Assembly (NCBI RefSeq): GCF_000739435.1
Contig: NZ_CP009159.1
Coordinates: 806,001-870,000 of the forward strand
Direction: 5' to 3'
DNA from: Actinobacillus suis ATCC 33415
GTDB taxonomy: Bacteria > Pseudomonadota > Gammaproteobacteria > Enterobacterales > Pasteurellaceae
DNA length: 64,000 bases
The first letter of the stretch is position 1. Every line of letters begins with the position of its first letter. Below, piece after piece: positions 19,490 to 28,920 of the stretch. Both the position numbers and the translations under genes were made by a program. A model generated the notes under the pieces. That model did not search any database and was not told the origin of the DNA. It was given only the letters and a program-made list of their open reading frames with translations.

Positions 19490-20393
19490 AATCTTTTACT
19501 TGTCCTAATTTAAGTTCTTGCTGAACAATTGAGGTTGGCTCTTGATGAATAATAATTTCCGAACGAGGAAAAATCGCTAGAATTTTCTGTTCCAGTGAAT
19601 CGGTAATATCATGCGCTTCCCGTAAAGTCAGGTTATCTTCTAGCTCTAAATGAAGTTGAATAAAACGCACAGCCCCCACTTGGCGAGTAAGCAAATCATG
19701 CATACCGATAATTCGCTCATGATGTGCGGCAAGTTCTAAAATTTGATCGATTTCTTCCTGTGGTAATGCTTGATCTAGTAGTACTTGTACCGCTTCCCAA
19801 AACATTTTAAAAGCATTAATACCGATATAAAGTGCAATCCCAATTGCAAAAATCGCATCGGCATAAACAAAGCCATACAGACTTAGCAGCATAGCGACTA
19901 GAATCGCGGCATTCATTAACAAATCCGTTTGATAATGCAGAGAATCTGCCGCAATTGCCGGACTTTTAGTTAAAGCCACAACGCGTTTTTGATACCACAC
20001 TAAAGCGCCGGTCACAATAATCGAAATCAGGCTGACAGCTATCCCTATTTCCGATCCTTCCATAAAATGCGGATGCATCAATTTATGCACACCTTGTAGC
20101 ACTAAGAACACCGCCGAGCCACCGATAAACGCACTTTGAGCAATCGCAGCAAGCGATTCCGCTTTGCCATGCCCGAATGTATGATTTTCATCTGCCGGTA
20201 GCAGTGCAAAACGTAGCACTAAGATATTGGTGATCGAGGCCAATAAGTCCACAACAGAATCGGTCACTGCCGCTAAAATCGAAATTGAGCCGGTTTTCCA
20301 CCATGCAAACGCTTTAATGACTATCAGCAAGCAAGCTACCAAAATCGCAAAATTTGCTGCTCTTTTCACCAATTTAATATATTGTTGCTCCAT
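19470..20393 (-). CDS. fieF: Cation-efflux pump FieF (cation diffusion facilitator)
   Basis: A 307-residue CDF transporter close to E. coli FieF/YiiP. Membrane segments fill residues 12-205. The metal-site residues are visible: AAVTDSVVDLLAS (first Asp pair) and ADSLHYQTDLLMN (HxxxD). The cytoplasmic C-terminal domain has HDLLTRQVGAVRFIQLHLE. It exports Zn(II)/Fe(II) in exchange for protons. It is followed by the overlapping DUF2310 gene and preceded by a lipoprotein gene 29 bases away. Confidence 0.93.
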   Translation of the reverse strand: MEQQYIKLVKRAANFAILVACLLIVIKAFAWWKTGSISILAAVTDSVVDLLASITNILVLRFALLPADENHTFGHGKAESLAAIAQSAFIGGSAVFLVLQGVHKLMHPHFMEGSEIGIAVSLISIIVTGALVWYQKRVVALTKSPAIAADSLHYQTDLLMNAAILVAMLLSLYGFVYADAIFAIGIALYIGINAFKMFWEAVQVLLDQALPQEEIDQILELAAHHERIIGMHDLLTRQVGAVRFIQLHLELEDNLTLREAHDITDSLEQKILAIFPRSEIIIHQEPTSIVQQELKLGQVKDYVPSYR

Positions 20394-20421
20394 ACTCCCC
20401 CCAAGTATGTACTATTTATCC

Positions 20422-20967
20422 TTACTTACAAGTAATTAGCCATGGCATTGCCGCCAGCTGCTGTGCTAATTGGACTAATGAGGCTTGATAAGCGGTCGAA
20501 TTTTGCCATTTTTTTGCAACCATAGCGCGTTTGTCCGAATATTGAATTTGCCCATAGCCACACTGCAAATCTTTGCCTCGAGAGACTTCAAGTAATACGT
20601 CATTAAAACGTTCTGTCGGCGGATAAATCACTTCACTGCGCAATTCTTGCTGCTCAATACTCACTTTAGATTGCGTATTATTTTGTTGCGCAAAAGCAGC
20701 CTGTCGAAGCACTACTCGTTGTTGCAACGTTTTACCCTGCGAATTCTGATCTAGAAAAAATAAAATCCCATTATTCCAATGTTCAGGATCTTGCTTTCCA
20801 TCAGCCGGTAAATAGAGCAATTGTCGCATTTCATCAATACGATTATCCGTTACCTTCACATAAGATTTACCTTGAAAATCCACTTTTTCCGGTAAATCAA
20901 ATTGCTTTTGGGTTAGGCTACAAGCGGTCAAAAATAACGAAAATCCTGCAAGAAAAAGCCAACGCAT
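20422..20967 (-). CDS. Uncharacterised lipoprotein
   Basis: A 181-residue protein with a signal sequence [17 protein letters not shown], whose lipobox LTAC places the lipidated Cys at residue 16. The mature part is hydrophilic and rich in Gln, without repeats or membrane segments. I do not recognise the family; Pasteurellaceae carry several such short lipoproteins of unknown role. It starts directly at the end of yaaA, so it is probably cotranscribed with yaaA and fieF. The aspartate at position +3 that favours inner-membrane retention is absent (Cys-Ser-Leu), so an outer-membrane location is possible. Confidence 0.72.
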   Translation of the reverse strand: MRWLFLAGFSLFLTACSLTQKQFDLPEKVDFQGKSYVKVTDNRIDEMRQLLYLPADGKQDPEHWNNGILFFLDQNSQGKTLQQRVVLRQAAFAQQNNTQSKVSIEQQELRSEVIYPPTERFNDVLLEVSRGKDLQCGYGQIQYSDKRAMVAKKWQNSTAYQASLVQLAQQLAAMPWLITCK

Positions 20968-21749
20968 TATGCCTGCTCCTTGCGTTTAAAGACGAGTTCC
21001 GTTGCGCTGGAAGCCTCTTCATCAAACCAATAGCCACCATAATTAAAAGCTTTCAGTTGTTCTACGCTAGTCGGTTGCGTTTCTAAAATAAAGCGTACCA
21101 TCATACCGCGCGCTTTTTTCGCATAAAAACTGATTTGCTTAAACTTGCCGTTCTTTTCATCTAAGAATACCGGCTTAATAATGGTTGCCTGTAACTGTTT
21201 TGCTTTTACTGCACCGTAATATTCGTCCGAAGCAAGGTTCACTAAGATATTATCGCCTTGTTCATCAATCGCAGTCTGTAAATGTTGGGTAATAATCTCG
21301 CCCCAAAACGCATAAAGATCTTTGCCTTGTGGATTAGCTAACTTCGTCCCCATTTCTAAGCGGTATGGCTGCATTAAATCAAGCGGTTTTAATAGCCCAT
21401 ATAAGCCGGATAACATTCGCAAATGTGTTTGTGCATATTCTACTTGCGCTTGAGTAAGAGTTTCCGCATCCAGTCCTGTATAAACATCACCTTTAAATGC
21501 AAATAAAGCCGCTTTAGCATTTTGTTCGTTATGTTCCAGTTGCCATTCTGTAAAACGGGCTACATTCAGGCTAGCGAGTTTATCGCTGATCGACATTAAT
21601 GAGCCTAATTCTGCCAGTGAAAATTGTTTGCAGATATCGACAAGTTGTTGACTATAAGCGGTTAATTTCGGTTGAGAATTTGCAAATGGGAAATTAGGTG
21701 CGGGCGTTTCAAAATCTAATGTTTTTGCAGGAGAAATGATGGCTAACAT
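20967..21749 (-). CDS. yaaA: Peroxide stress protein YaaA (DUF328/UPF0246)
   Basis: A 260-residue protein of the YaaA family, recognised from the start [14 protein letters not shown], the central [42 protein letters not shown] in pieces, and the C-terminal [12 protein letters not shown]. In E. coli, YaaA lowers free intracellular iron during hydrogen peroxide stress and binds DNA; it is induced by OxyR. The stop overlaps the start of the following lipoprotein gene. Placement beside FieF, an iron/zinc exporter, fits a shared metal-stress theme, although this is inference. Confidence 0.94.
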   Translation of the reverse strand: MLAIISPAKTLDFETPAPNFPFANSQPKLTAYSQQLVDICKQFSLAELGSLMSISDKLASLNVARFTEWQLEHNEQNAKAALFAFKGDVYTGLDAETLTQAQVEYAQTHLRMLSGLYGLLKPLDLMQPYRLEMGTKLANPQGKDLYAFWGEIITQHLQTAIDEQGDNILVNLASDEYYGAVKAKQLQATIIKPVFLDEKNGKFKQISFYAKKARGMMVRFILETQPTSVEQLKAFNYGGYWFDEEASSATELVFKRKEQA

Positions 21750-21799
21750 AAAAAATACCTTGATTAAAAATTTGGTTCATTTTAGCACTTGTCAGGCGA

Positions 21800-21833
21800 T
21801 AAAAACAGAAAAGGCAGGAATAATCCTGCCTTC
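21800..21833 (-). terminator. Terminator after rpsI
   Basis: On the minus strand AAGGCAGGA, short loop, TCCTGCCTT and TTCTGTTTTTATC. Confidence 0.85.
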
Positions 21834-21870
21834 TGCTGATAATACTTTCGTATATCTGTAATACTCGAAA

Positions 21871-22266
21871 TTAACGTTTTGAGTATTGTGGACGACGACG
21901 TGCCTTGTGTAAACCCACTTTTTTACGTTCAACGCGACGTGCGTCACGAGTAACGAAGCCAGCTGCACGTAATGCAGGGCGTAAAGTTTCGTCGTATTCC
22001 ATTAATGCACGTGTGATACCGTGACGGATCGCACCTGCTTGACCAGAAATACCACCACCTTTAACAGTGATGTATAAATCTAATTTATCTAATAACTCAA
22101 CTAATTCTAATGGTTGACGAACTACCATGCGTGAAGTTTCACGACCGAAGTAAACGTCTAAAGAACGTTGGTTGATGGTAATGTTACCACTGCCCGGTTT
22201 GATAAATACACGAGCTGAAGAGCTTTTGCGGCGACCTGTGCCGTAGTTTTGATTTGCTGCTGTCAT
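21871..22266 (-). CDS. rpsI: 30S ribosomal protein S9
   Basis: A 131-residue S9 protein with [16 protein letters not shown] at the start and the basic tail [17 protein letters not shown], whose last residues reach the P-site tRNA. It follows rplM by 16 bases in the conserved rplM-rpsI operon. Confidence 0.99.
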   Translation of the reverse strand: MTAANQNYGTGRRKSSSARVFIKPGSGNITINQRSLDVYFGRETSRMVVRQPLELVELLDKLDLYITVKGGGISGQAGAIRHGITRALMEYDETLRPALRAAGFVTRDARRVERKKVGLHKARRRPQYSKR

Positions 22267-22282
22267 TTTCGATGCTCCGTGA

Positions 22283-22714
<432 letters not shown>

Positions 22715-22856
22715 TTAAATACCAATATTTTTAGTTATAACCCAATTCACTTATAAATAAGCGAATTACCTATATGACGGTAGAATCCGACCCCTTCGAG
22801 TCAAAATCTGACCAAACTTGTTCGGCGGGAAAGTCCAAACAAAACAGGGTGCGAGG

Positions 22857-22862
22857 ATTATA
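22857..22862 (-). promoter_or_regulatory. -10 box of the rplM-rpsI promoter
   Basis: A consensus TATAAT on the minus strand, about 146 bases upstream of rplM, in the divergent region shared with zapG. No strong -35 is visible; CTGTATAATCC gives only the -10. Confidence 0.5.
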
Positions 22863-23016
22863 CAGATATTTTATCTAAAAAGCTAAGTTTTTTTGCATTA
22901 AATCTGAAAAATGTCGGAAAGCTCAAATTTTCAAAATTTAATCGCTTAAAGCCCTTCTCTTGCCTAGCGGATCGTGATACAAAAAGCTGACTTTTCACTA
23001 GCAAGAGGAATCGATT

Positions 23017-23409
23017 ATGATGGGACAATGGACACCAGAAGTTTGGTCTGCAATTGGCGTTGCCTTTGTGATTGGCATCATTGCAGGATGCGTGATTGTA
23101 CGTGCTTTTAAGGGCAATGTGCAGCAACATATTCAACTCGAAAATGAGCTAAAAGACACCAAAGAGAAAGTGGAAGAACAAAAGCAGCAACTTGAGCAAC
23201 ATTTTGAACAATCCGCTGCTTTACTCTCAACCCTTGCTGAAGATTACAAAAAATTGTATCAGCACTTAGCGAAAGGTTCGGAAAAACTATTACCTGAAGC
23301 AGAACAAATCGCTTTTTTCAAACAATCTCAACTTCCGCTCAAACATGAAAATAGTGAAGACCAACCGAGAGATTATTCGGAAGGCTCATCAGGCTTATTA
23401 AAATCGTAA
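23017..23409 (+). CDS. zapG: ZapG/YhcB family inner-membrane division protein (DUF1043)
   Basis: A 130-residue protein with one N-terminal membrane helix (VWSAIGVAFVIGIIAGCVIV, about 9-28), a coiled coil of Glu/Lys/Gln (about 40-75) and the family segment LLSTLAEDYKKLYQHLAKGSEKLLP. YhcB/ZapG links envelope growth and division and interacts with the elongation machinery. It is divergent from rplM, the usual neighbourhood of yhcB in gammaproteobacteria. GAGGA lies about seven bases before the ATG; a second ATG follows immediately. Confidence 0.9.
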   Translation: MMGQWTPEVWSAIGVAFVIGIIAGCVIVRAFKGNVQQHIQLENELKDTKEKVEEQKQQLEQHFEQSAALLSTLAEDYKKLYQHLAKGSEKLLPEAEQIAFFKQSQLPLKHENSEDQPRDYSEGSSGLLKS

Positions 23410-23419
23410 AATTTCATCA

Positions 23420-23465
23420 AAAAAAGACCGCTTATTTGGCATAACCAATAAGCGGTCTTTTTATG
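23420..23465. terminator. Bidirectional terminator between zapG and glnD
   Basis: AAAGACCGCTTA and TAAGCGGTCTTT (23423-23434 and 23449-23460) pair perfectly, flanked by A and T runs on both sides. The arms contain the AAGCGGTC core of the uptake signal. The two flanking genes converge here. Confidence 0.88.
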
Positions 23466-26024
23466 TTATGAATCGGACAATTCCTCTAATAAACATGTTT
23501 TCAGTAATTTCTGCTGTTCTTTGCTTAATGCCTGATTTTGCGAGGTGCAGACGACAAAGAAATCCTCTACCCGTTCACCGATAGTCGTAATTTTTGCATT
23601 GACCAAGACGAGTTCTAATTGCCCGAAAATATGACTTACCTGAGCAAGTAATCCTTCTCTGTCTAAGGTAAATAACTCGAATGAAGTTTGGTTTGGGTGT
23701 TCATCCGAGAGAAATTTAACTTTGGTTGTGCGTTTAAAAGATTGATGTTTCACCGGTTTTCTCAATAATTTAAACGTTACGCTTTCCGCATCGGTCAGTA
23801 CTCGCTGCAAAGATTGACGAACTTGTTCACAACGAGAAGGGTCAAGCTCTGCACCGCTTAATTCCGTGACGATGAAGCTATCGAATACCAAGCCATTATT
23901 ACTCGTGATAATTTGTGCATCGTGAATACTGATCTTTTTCTGACTCAACGCTTGAGCAATACGCGCAAATAATTGCGGTTGGTCATTACAGTGCACAAAA
24001 ATTTCGGTCGCCCCTCGTGCATATTCGTTACTCACTAATACCATTGGTAACGTTTTATGTTTGAGATAGTCTAATGCGTGCCAAACCAGCTGCTTTGGCG
24101 TATTACGTAAAAAGTAACCATCAGGACAAGGCGCCCAAAAGTCTTGCAAGCGTGTTCGTTCTAGAGGTGATAAGGCAAACTTCATAAGTTCTAACGCATC
24201 TAAACGATTTTGCTGGCTAACACGTTGATAATCCAGTCGTTTTTCTAATTCCTCGATAGTAAATTGATAAAGTTGCGTAAACAAAGAACGCTTCCAATCA
24301 TTCCATAAACTTTCATTAGTTGCGCAAATATCCGAAATAGTTAGGCACATCAAATCGGTTAAAGCGGTCGAATTTTCCACTATTTTTGCAAAACTTTTCA
24401 CTACCGCAGGATCATGAATATCACGGCGTTGTGCAGTTAATGACATGGTTAAATGCTCTCTCACTAGCCATGTGATTTGTTGCGCTTCAGCTTCGGAAAA
24501 ACCGTGTAATACCGCAAACTGATAAGCATCGACCGCTCCGACTTGAGCGTGGTCACCTTCTCGGCCTTTCGCAATATCATGGAATAATGCCGCAAGATAC
24601 AAAATAGGTTTATGTGTACAAGCCCGGAAATATTTACAGCATAAAGGATGTAATTCTTCAGCATCATCAGTTAAAAAACTTTCCAATTTCTGCATAACAC
24701 GAATCGTATGCTCATCAACCGTATAGATGTGGAACAGATCAAACTGCATTAGCCCTTTAATGCCGTCCCACTGTGGCAAATAGGCGGATAACACGCCCAA
24801 TTGGTGCATTGGTATAATCGCACGTTCCACCACCTTCGGCTGAGAAAATAACGAGATAAAACGGGCTCTAGCTTCAGCATCCATAGATAACGGCTGTTGC
24901 TGTTTTTTTAATGCCAATCGTAAATTACGTAGTGTGATAGCGTTAGCTTTAGCTTCCGAATACTGCGTTAAATGATAAAAAAGATCTAAAATTGATACCG
25001 GATCTTGCGTAAAACAACGGCGATGACGACAAACAATCTCTGTTCCTTGTAAATAGTAGTTCTGATCAAGCGGTCGTTTTTCGGCAACATTTTGCTGGCC
25101 GAGAATAATTTGCTCGAAGTTATCCAGTAGCAATTGACTTAGTTGCGAAATGGATTGAGTAGCTTGGAAAAACGCTTTCATCATTGCTTCAACCGGCTGA
25201 TTCCCTTCGCCTTTATAGCCCAATTGTTCGCTTAGCTGCAATTGGCGATCAAAACGTAGGCGGTTGTCATAACGCTTAAGCTGCAGGTGTAAGGCAAAAC
25301 GCATCTGGAAAAGTACGGTTTGCGCTTCATTCAGCTCACTAAATTCTTCAGGAAAAAGAATCCCTTTATTCAATAAACTCTCAAACGTATAAGTACCGAA
25401 GTGTCTTAATGAGATCCAAGCAATCAAATGCAGATCTCGCAACCCGCCCGGACTATGTTTTAGATCCGGCTCAAGGTTATAGCTGGTATTATGATAACGC
25501 GCATAGCGCTCGTTTCGTTCTTGTATTTTAGCGCTAAAGAAGTGGTCAATCGGCCAGAAATCTTCTGCATATAAGCTTTCGAATAAAGCCTGCCATAGCG
25601 CTTTATTACCGATTAAATAACGCCCTTCATACATATTGGTCGCCACCGATAATTCGCTTTTGCCGATCTCAATACATTCTTCGAGCGTACGAATACTGGC
25701 GCCGACTTGTAATTTACTGTCCCATAGTAAATTAAATAAGTCATTCAGCTTTGAATGTGTTTCATCATCTAATGTTTGCGCTGTAATTACCAAAATATCT
25801 ACATCGGATAAAGGAAACATTTCTCGTCTGCCATAACCCCCAACTGCGATAAGTGTTAAATCGTGGCATGCTGTAAAGCCGAATTGTTGCCATAAGTTCA
25901 GTAATAGCTGATCATAAAAATCGCTACGTTGACGTAACAACGTAACGACTTCTGTAGTAGCAAAATCGTTTTTTTGTTGTAAGTTAAATTCGGTGAGTTG
26001 ATTTTTCAACATTGTGTTTGTCAT
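23466..26024 (-). CDS. glnD: Bifunctional uridylyltransferase/uridylyl-removing enzyme GlnD
   Basis: An 852-residue protein with the GlnD domain order: nucleotidyltransferase (GGYGRREMFPLSDVDILV, about residues 58-76), a helical region, an HD phosphohydrolase domain (LFHDIAKGREGDHAQVG, about 480) and two C-terminal ACT domains (about 690-850) that sense glutamine. It adds and removes UMP on PII (GlnB/GlnK) according to nitrogen status. No PII gene is in the window. It converges with zapG and stands alone. Confidence 0.97.
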   Translation of the reverse strand: MTNTMLKNQLTEFNLQQKNDFATTEVVTLLRQRSDFYDQLLLNLWQQFGFTACHDLTLIAVGGYGRREMFPLSDVDILVITAQTLDDETHSKLNDLFNLLWDSKLQVGASIRTLEECIEIGKSELSVATNMYEGRYLIGNKALWQALFESLYAEDFWPIDHFFSAKIQERNERYARYHNTSYNLEPDLKHSPGGLRDLHLIAWISLRHFGTYTFESLLNKGILFPEEFSELNEAQTVLFQMRFALHLQLKRYDNRLRFDRQLQLSEQLGYKGEGNQPVEAMMKAFFQATQSISQLSQLLLDNFEQIILGQQNVAEKRPLDQNYYLQGTEIVCRHRRCFTQDPVSILDLFYHLTQYSEAKANAITLRNLRLALKKQQQPLSMDAEARARFISLFSQPKVVERAIIPMHQLGVLSAYLPQWDGIKGLMQFDLFHIYTVDEHTIRVMQKLESFLTDDAEELHPLCCKYFRACTHKPILYLAALFHDIAKGREGDHAQVGAVDAYQFAVLHGFSEAEAQQITWLVREHLTMSLTAQRRDIHDPAVVKSFAKIVENSTALTDLMCLTISDICATNESLWNDWKRSLFTQLYQFTIEELEKRLDYQRVSQQNRLDALELMKFALSPLERTRLQDFWAPCPDGYFLRNTPKQLVWHALDYLKHKTLPMVLVSNEYARGATEIFVHCNDQPQLFARIAQALSQKKISIHDAQIITSNNGLVFDSFIVTELSGAELDPSRCEQVRQSLQRVLTDAESVTFKLLRKPVKHQSFKRTTKVKFLSDEHPNQTSFELFTLDREGLLAQVSHIFGQLELVLVNAKITTIGERVEDFFVVCTSQNQALSKEQQKLLKTCLLEELSDS

Positions 26025-26108
26025 CTTTTTATCTCTAAAATATAACGTGCTTCAATAGCACATCTATTCTCAACAAAATAACATCAGCAAGATTAAAGAT
26101 AAATAAAA

Positions 26109-26151
26109 AAGCGGTTAGAATCTGCAAATTTTTTGCAATTTCTAACCGCTT
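26109..26151 (-). terminator. Uptake-signal stem-loop after the first TyrP-like gene
   Basis: AAGCGGTTAGAA (26109-26120) and TTCTAACCGCTT (26140-26151) are perfect complements. Confidence 0.7.
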
Positions 26152-26159
26152 GTTTTTAA

Positions 26160-27377
26160 TTAGCCGGCAACTTGTGGTAAGTAACCTAGCTGAATAAAGA
26201 ACGGAATAATCATAATAATGACACCGGCGATTAACGCAATCACAAGTGCTGCATTGCCGCCAATGACTCGATAAGCTAAATTAGGATGTAGCTTACGAGC
26301 TTTCCATGCTAAACCGATTGGTAATAACATTCCGTAGAATGCAAATAGCAAGCCTGCATAACCTAATGCGGCAATAAATCCGTTTGGATAGAACAGCGCA
26401 AACAATACCGGCGGAATAAAGGTTGCTAAGGTCAACCATAAACGATTCGCCGGTAAATTCACACGTTTTAATAAATCACCAACACACTCGAAAATACCCA
26501 TTGCCACACCTAAGAATGAGGTAATCAATGCAAGTGCTGAGAATAAACGCACCATTTCACCTAAAATCGTGCTGCCGGTAATTTGGCTGGTTGCTTTAAC
26601 TAAACCGTTTAGTGTTGGGTCTTGTTTTAAGATCTCAACGAATTCCGCTTGGGTTAATACACCGTGCGTTGCAAGTTGCCATAATAAATACGCTACTAAC
26701 GGAATTGCAGTACCGATATAAATCGCAATGCGGATTTTGCGAATATCCGCATCTAAATAGGTATTGATACTCGCCATAATCACGTGGAAACCGAATGAGG
26801 TAAAGAAAATCGGAATGGCTGATACTACAAATAAGTTATCAAGCGGAACGGCAGTTAAATTCTCCAATTTTGCTTTTGGTAGCATCATTAGTAATACAAA
26901 GACAAACGCAACAATTTTCCCGATAAATAATAAGCGAGTTAAACCATCCACGCCTTTAATACCAATTACCACGAATGAACCAAGTAAAACGGTAAAGAGT
27001 AAAATACCGACTTGAGTTGTAGTATGCGCATCGCCAATTTGAGGTAATAAGCCAGAAAGCAGCGAGCCGCCGCCAGTAATATAAGCGGCTAATAATGCAT
27101 ATAATAAAATTAGTAAACTTGCTGTCGCTAATACCCTCCCCGTGATACCAAAATATTGTTCCGCTAAACTTGCCACACCAATATCTTGCTTCGGTGCGGT
27201 TTGGTAAACCTCCATAAACAGCAAACCGGTATAAGCTAATAACGCCCATAAGCAAATGAGTAACGCGACTGTTGCGCCAAATCCCATTCCCGCTGAAGTA
27301 AGCGGCATCGCTAGCATTCCTGCACCAATTGTTGTGCCGGCAATCATCAAGGCACTGCCTAAAATTTTATTTTTCAT
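26160..27377 (-). CDS. Aromatic amino acid permease, TyrP/Mtr (HAAAP) family, copy A
   Basis: A 405-residue carrier with about eleven membrane segments and the family start KILGSALMIAGTTIGAGMLAMPL. It is very similar to the copy B protein next to it, over the full length, including ALALITSFLGVAMGIFECVGDLLKRV. Members of this family import tyrosine (TyrP) or tryptophan (Mtr, TnaB) with protons; which substrate this copy uses cannot be settled by eye. A half-site TGTAAA is present upstream but no complete TyrR box was seen. Confidence 0.88.
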   Translation of the reverse strand: MKNKILGSALMIAGTTIGAGMLAMPLTSAGMGFGATVALLICLWALLAYTGLLFMEVYQTAPKQDIGVASLAEQYFGITGRVLATASLLILLYALLAAYITGGGSLLSGLLPQIGDAHTTTQVGILLFTVLLGSFVVIGIKGVDGLTRLLFIGKIVAFVFVLLMMLPKAKLENLTAVPLDNLFVVSAIPIFFTSFGFHVIMASINTYLDADIRKIRIAIYIGTAIPLVAYLLWQLATHGVLTQAEFVEILKQDPTLNGLVKATSQITGSTILGEMVRLFSALALITSFLGVAMGIFECVGDLLKRVNLPANRLWLTLATFIPPVLFALFYPNGFIAALGYAGLLFAFYGMLLPIGLAWKARKLHPNLAYRVIGGNAALVIALIAGVIIMIIPFFIQLGYLPQVAG

Positions 27378-27474
27378 TTATATAATAACCAATTAGATTG
27401 TATTTACAGTTAACTTAAAACAAGCGGTCAAAATTTGTAATTTTTTAGCAAAACTTGGCCGCTTTCACTCATCA

Positions 27475-28689
27475 TTAGCCAATTACTCTCGGTAAATAAC
27501 CGGCTTCAATAATAAATGGCACATTAATGATAAATATTGCTAATAATAATGCAATCAATAATGCCACATTGCCACCAAATACTTTGTATTTAGCATCCGG
27601 ATACAATTTTCGGAATTTCCATACCATCGCAATCGGTAAAACTAACGCATAGAAAGCAAACATTTGTCCTGCGTACCCCAGTGCGGCAATAAAACCTTCC
27701 GGATAGAAAAAGGCGAATAGCATTGGTGGAATAAAGGTTAATGCGCCAAGAGAAATGCGAGGTGTGTTGATATGTACTCGTTTAAATAAATCCTCTAAAC
27801 ACTCAAATAAACCCAATGCCACACCTAAGAATGATGTAATTAAAGCTAATGCTGAGAATAATTTCACTGCGCCGCCAATTACCGAGCTACCGGTAATTTG
27901 CTGAATCGCTTCCGCTAAGCCATTTAAAGTCGGATCTTTCTCAATTAACTGTAAAAATGCGGTTTGATTTAACAAACCGTGTGTTGCAAGTTGCCATAAC
28001 ACATAAGCAATTAATGGGATCGCCGTACCGACTAAAATTGAAATACGTAACGCTTTTACATTACCGCCTAAATATTTATTTAAGCTAGGAATTGAACCGT
28101 GGAAACCGAAAGCCGTAAAGAAGACCGGTGTTGCAGAAATTAATAATGCATTATCAATCGGCATCTCAAGCAAATTGCTTACCGAGATATTCGGTAATAA
28201 CAGCGCTAATACTAATAAAAATGCACCGATTTTCGTTAAGAATAAAATACGGTTAATCACATCTACACTTGTAGTGCCAATAACAACAAAAGCACCAAAT
28301 ACAAGGGTAAAAATAACACCCGCAATTCTTTTGGTTGTTTCAGCATCATTGATGGTTGGCATGATACCAGCCAATAATGAACTACCACCAGAAACATAAG
28401 CGGAAAGAATCGCATATAAAAAAATCACTAATACAGCAGTAGAAACGATACGGCCGAAATTTCCATAATATTTTTCGGCTAAAGTGCCAATGCCCGCATC
28501 ACTTTCCACGTTTTGATAAAGTTCAACAAACAGCAAAGCACTAAAAGAAAGTAATAACCAAAGTGCGATAAGCAATGCAACCGTCCAGCCGAAACCAATT
28601 CCTGCTGAAGTGAGAGGCATTGCCAGCATTCCTGCACCAATTGTCGTCCCCGCAACAATTAATGTACTGCCAAAAGTTTTGTTTTGCAT
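27475..28689 (-). CDS. tyrP: Aromatic amino acid permease, TyrP-like, copy B
   Basis: A 404-residue HAAAP carrier starting TFGSTLIVAGTTIGAGMLAMPLTSAGIGFG, closely related to copy A along its whole length, so the two arose by tandem duplication. The first helix motif TTIGAGMLAMP is the substrate-site signature of the family. A perfect TyrR box and an adjacent weak box lie over the promoter, as in E. coli tyrP, which supports tyrosine as substrate. A 97-base gap with an imperfect uptake-signal hairpin separates it from copy A. Confidence 0.9.
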   Translation of the reverse strand: MQNKTFGSTLIVAGTTIGAGMLAMPLTSAGIGFGWTVALLIALWLLLSFSALLFVELYQNVESDAGIGTLAEKYYGNFGRIVSTAVLVIFLYAILSAYVSGGSSLLAGIMPTINDAETTKRIAGVIFTLVFGAFVVIGTTSVDVINRILFLTKIGAFLLVLALLLPNISVSNLLEMPIDNALLISATPVFFTAFGFHGSIPSLNKYLGGNVKALRISILVGTAIPLIAYVLWQLATHGLLNQTAFLQLIEKDPTLNGLAEAIQQITGSSVIGGAVKLFSALALITSFLGVALGLFECLEDLFKRVHINTPRISLGALTFIPPMLFAFFYPEGFIAALGYAGQMFAFYALVLPIAMVWKFRKLYPDAKYKVFGGNVALLIALLLAIFIINVPFIIEAGYLPRVIG

Positions 28690-28721
28690 ATCTAACCTCT
28701 AAAATTGTTATTAGGTGGGCT

Positions 28722-28750
28722 ATTCTACAAGAACAAAAAACAAATGTAAC
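28722..28750 (-). promoter_or_regulatory. tyrP promoter
   Basis: On the minus strand GTTACA (28750-28745), a 17-base spacer and TAGAAT (28727-28722). The -35 box overlaps the weak TyrR box. Confidence 0.6.
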
Positions 28751-28781
28751 GAAAAACTTTCACTGTAAACCATATTTTACA
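28745..28781 (-). promoter_or_regulatory. TyrR boxes upstream of tyrP (one strong, one weak)
   Basis: The strong box TGTAAA-CCATAT-TTTACA (28764-28781) matches the TyrR consensus TGTAAA-N6-TTTACA at every position. Directly next to it TGTAAC-GAAAAA-CTTTCA (28745-28762) is a degenerate box over the -35. A strong and a weak box side by side is the arrangement of E. coli tyrP. Confidence 0.82.
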
Positions 28782-28869
28782 CCATTAAAAATCAATGAGT
28801 TAGCTCCATTTTAGGGCTTGTAAGTTTCCAAAAAAATTCAACCGCTTGTAAAATCAACAAATTATTGTA

Positions 28870-28902
28870 ATAAAAAAGCCGAGAAACATTTGCTTCTCGG
28901 CT
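28870..28902 (-). terminator. Terminator after ftsH
   Basis: On the minus strand AGCCGAGAA, eight-base loop, TTCTCGGCT, then TTTTT. Confidence 0.9.
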
Positions 28903-28920
28903 TGTATTGATAGCTAATAA

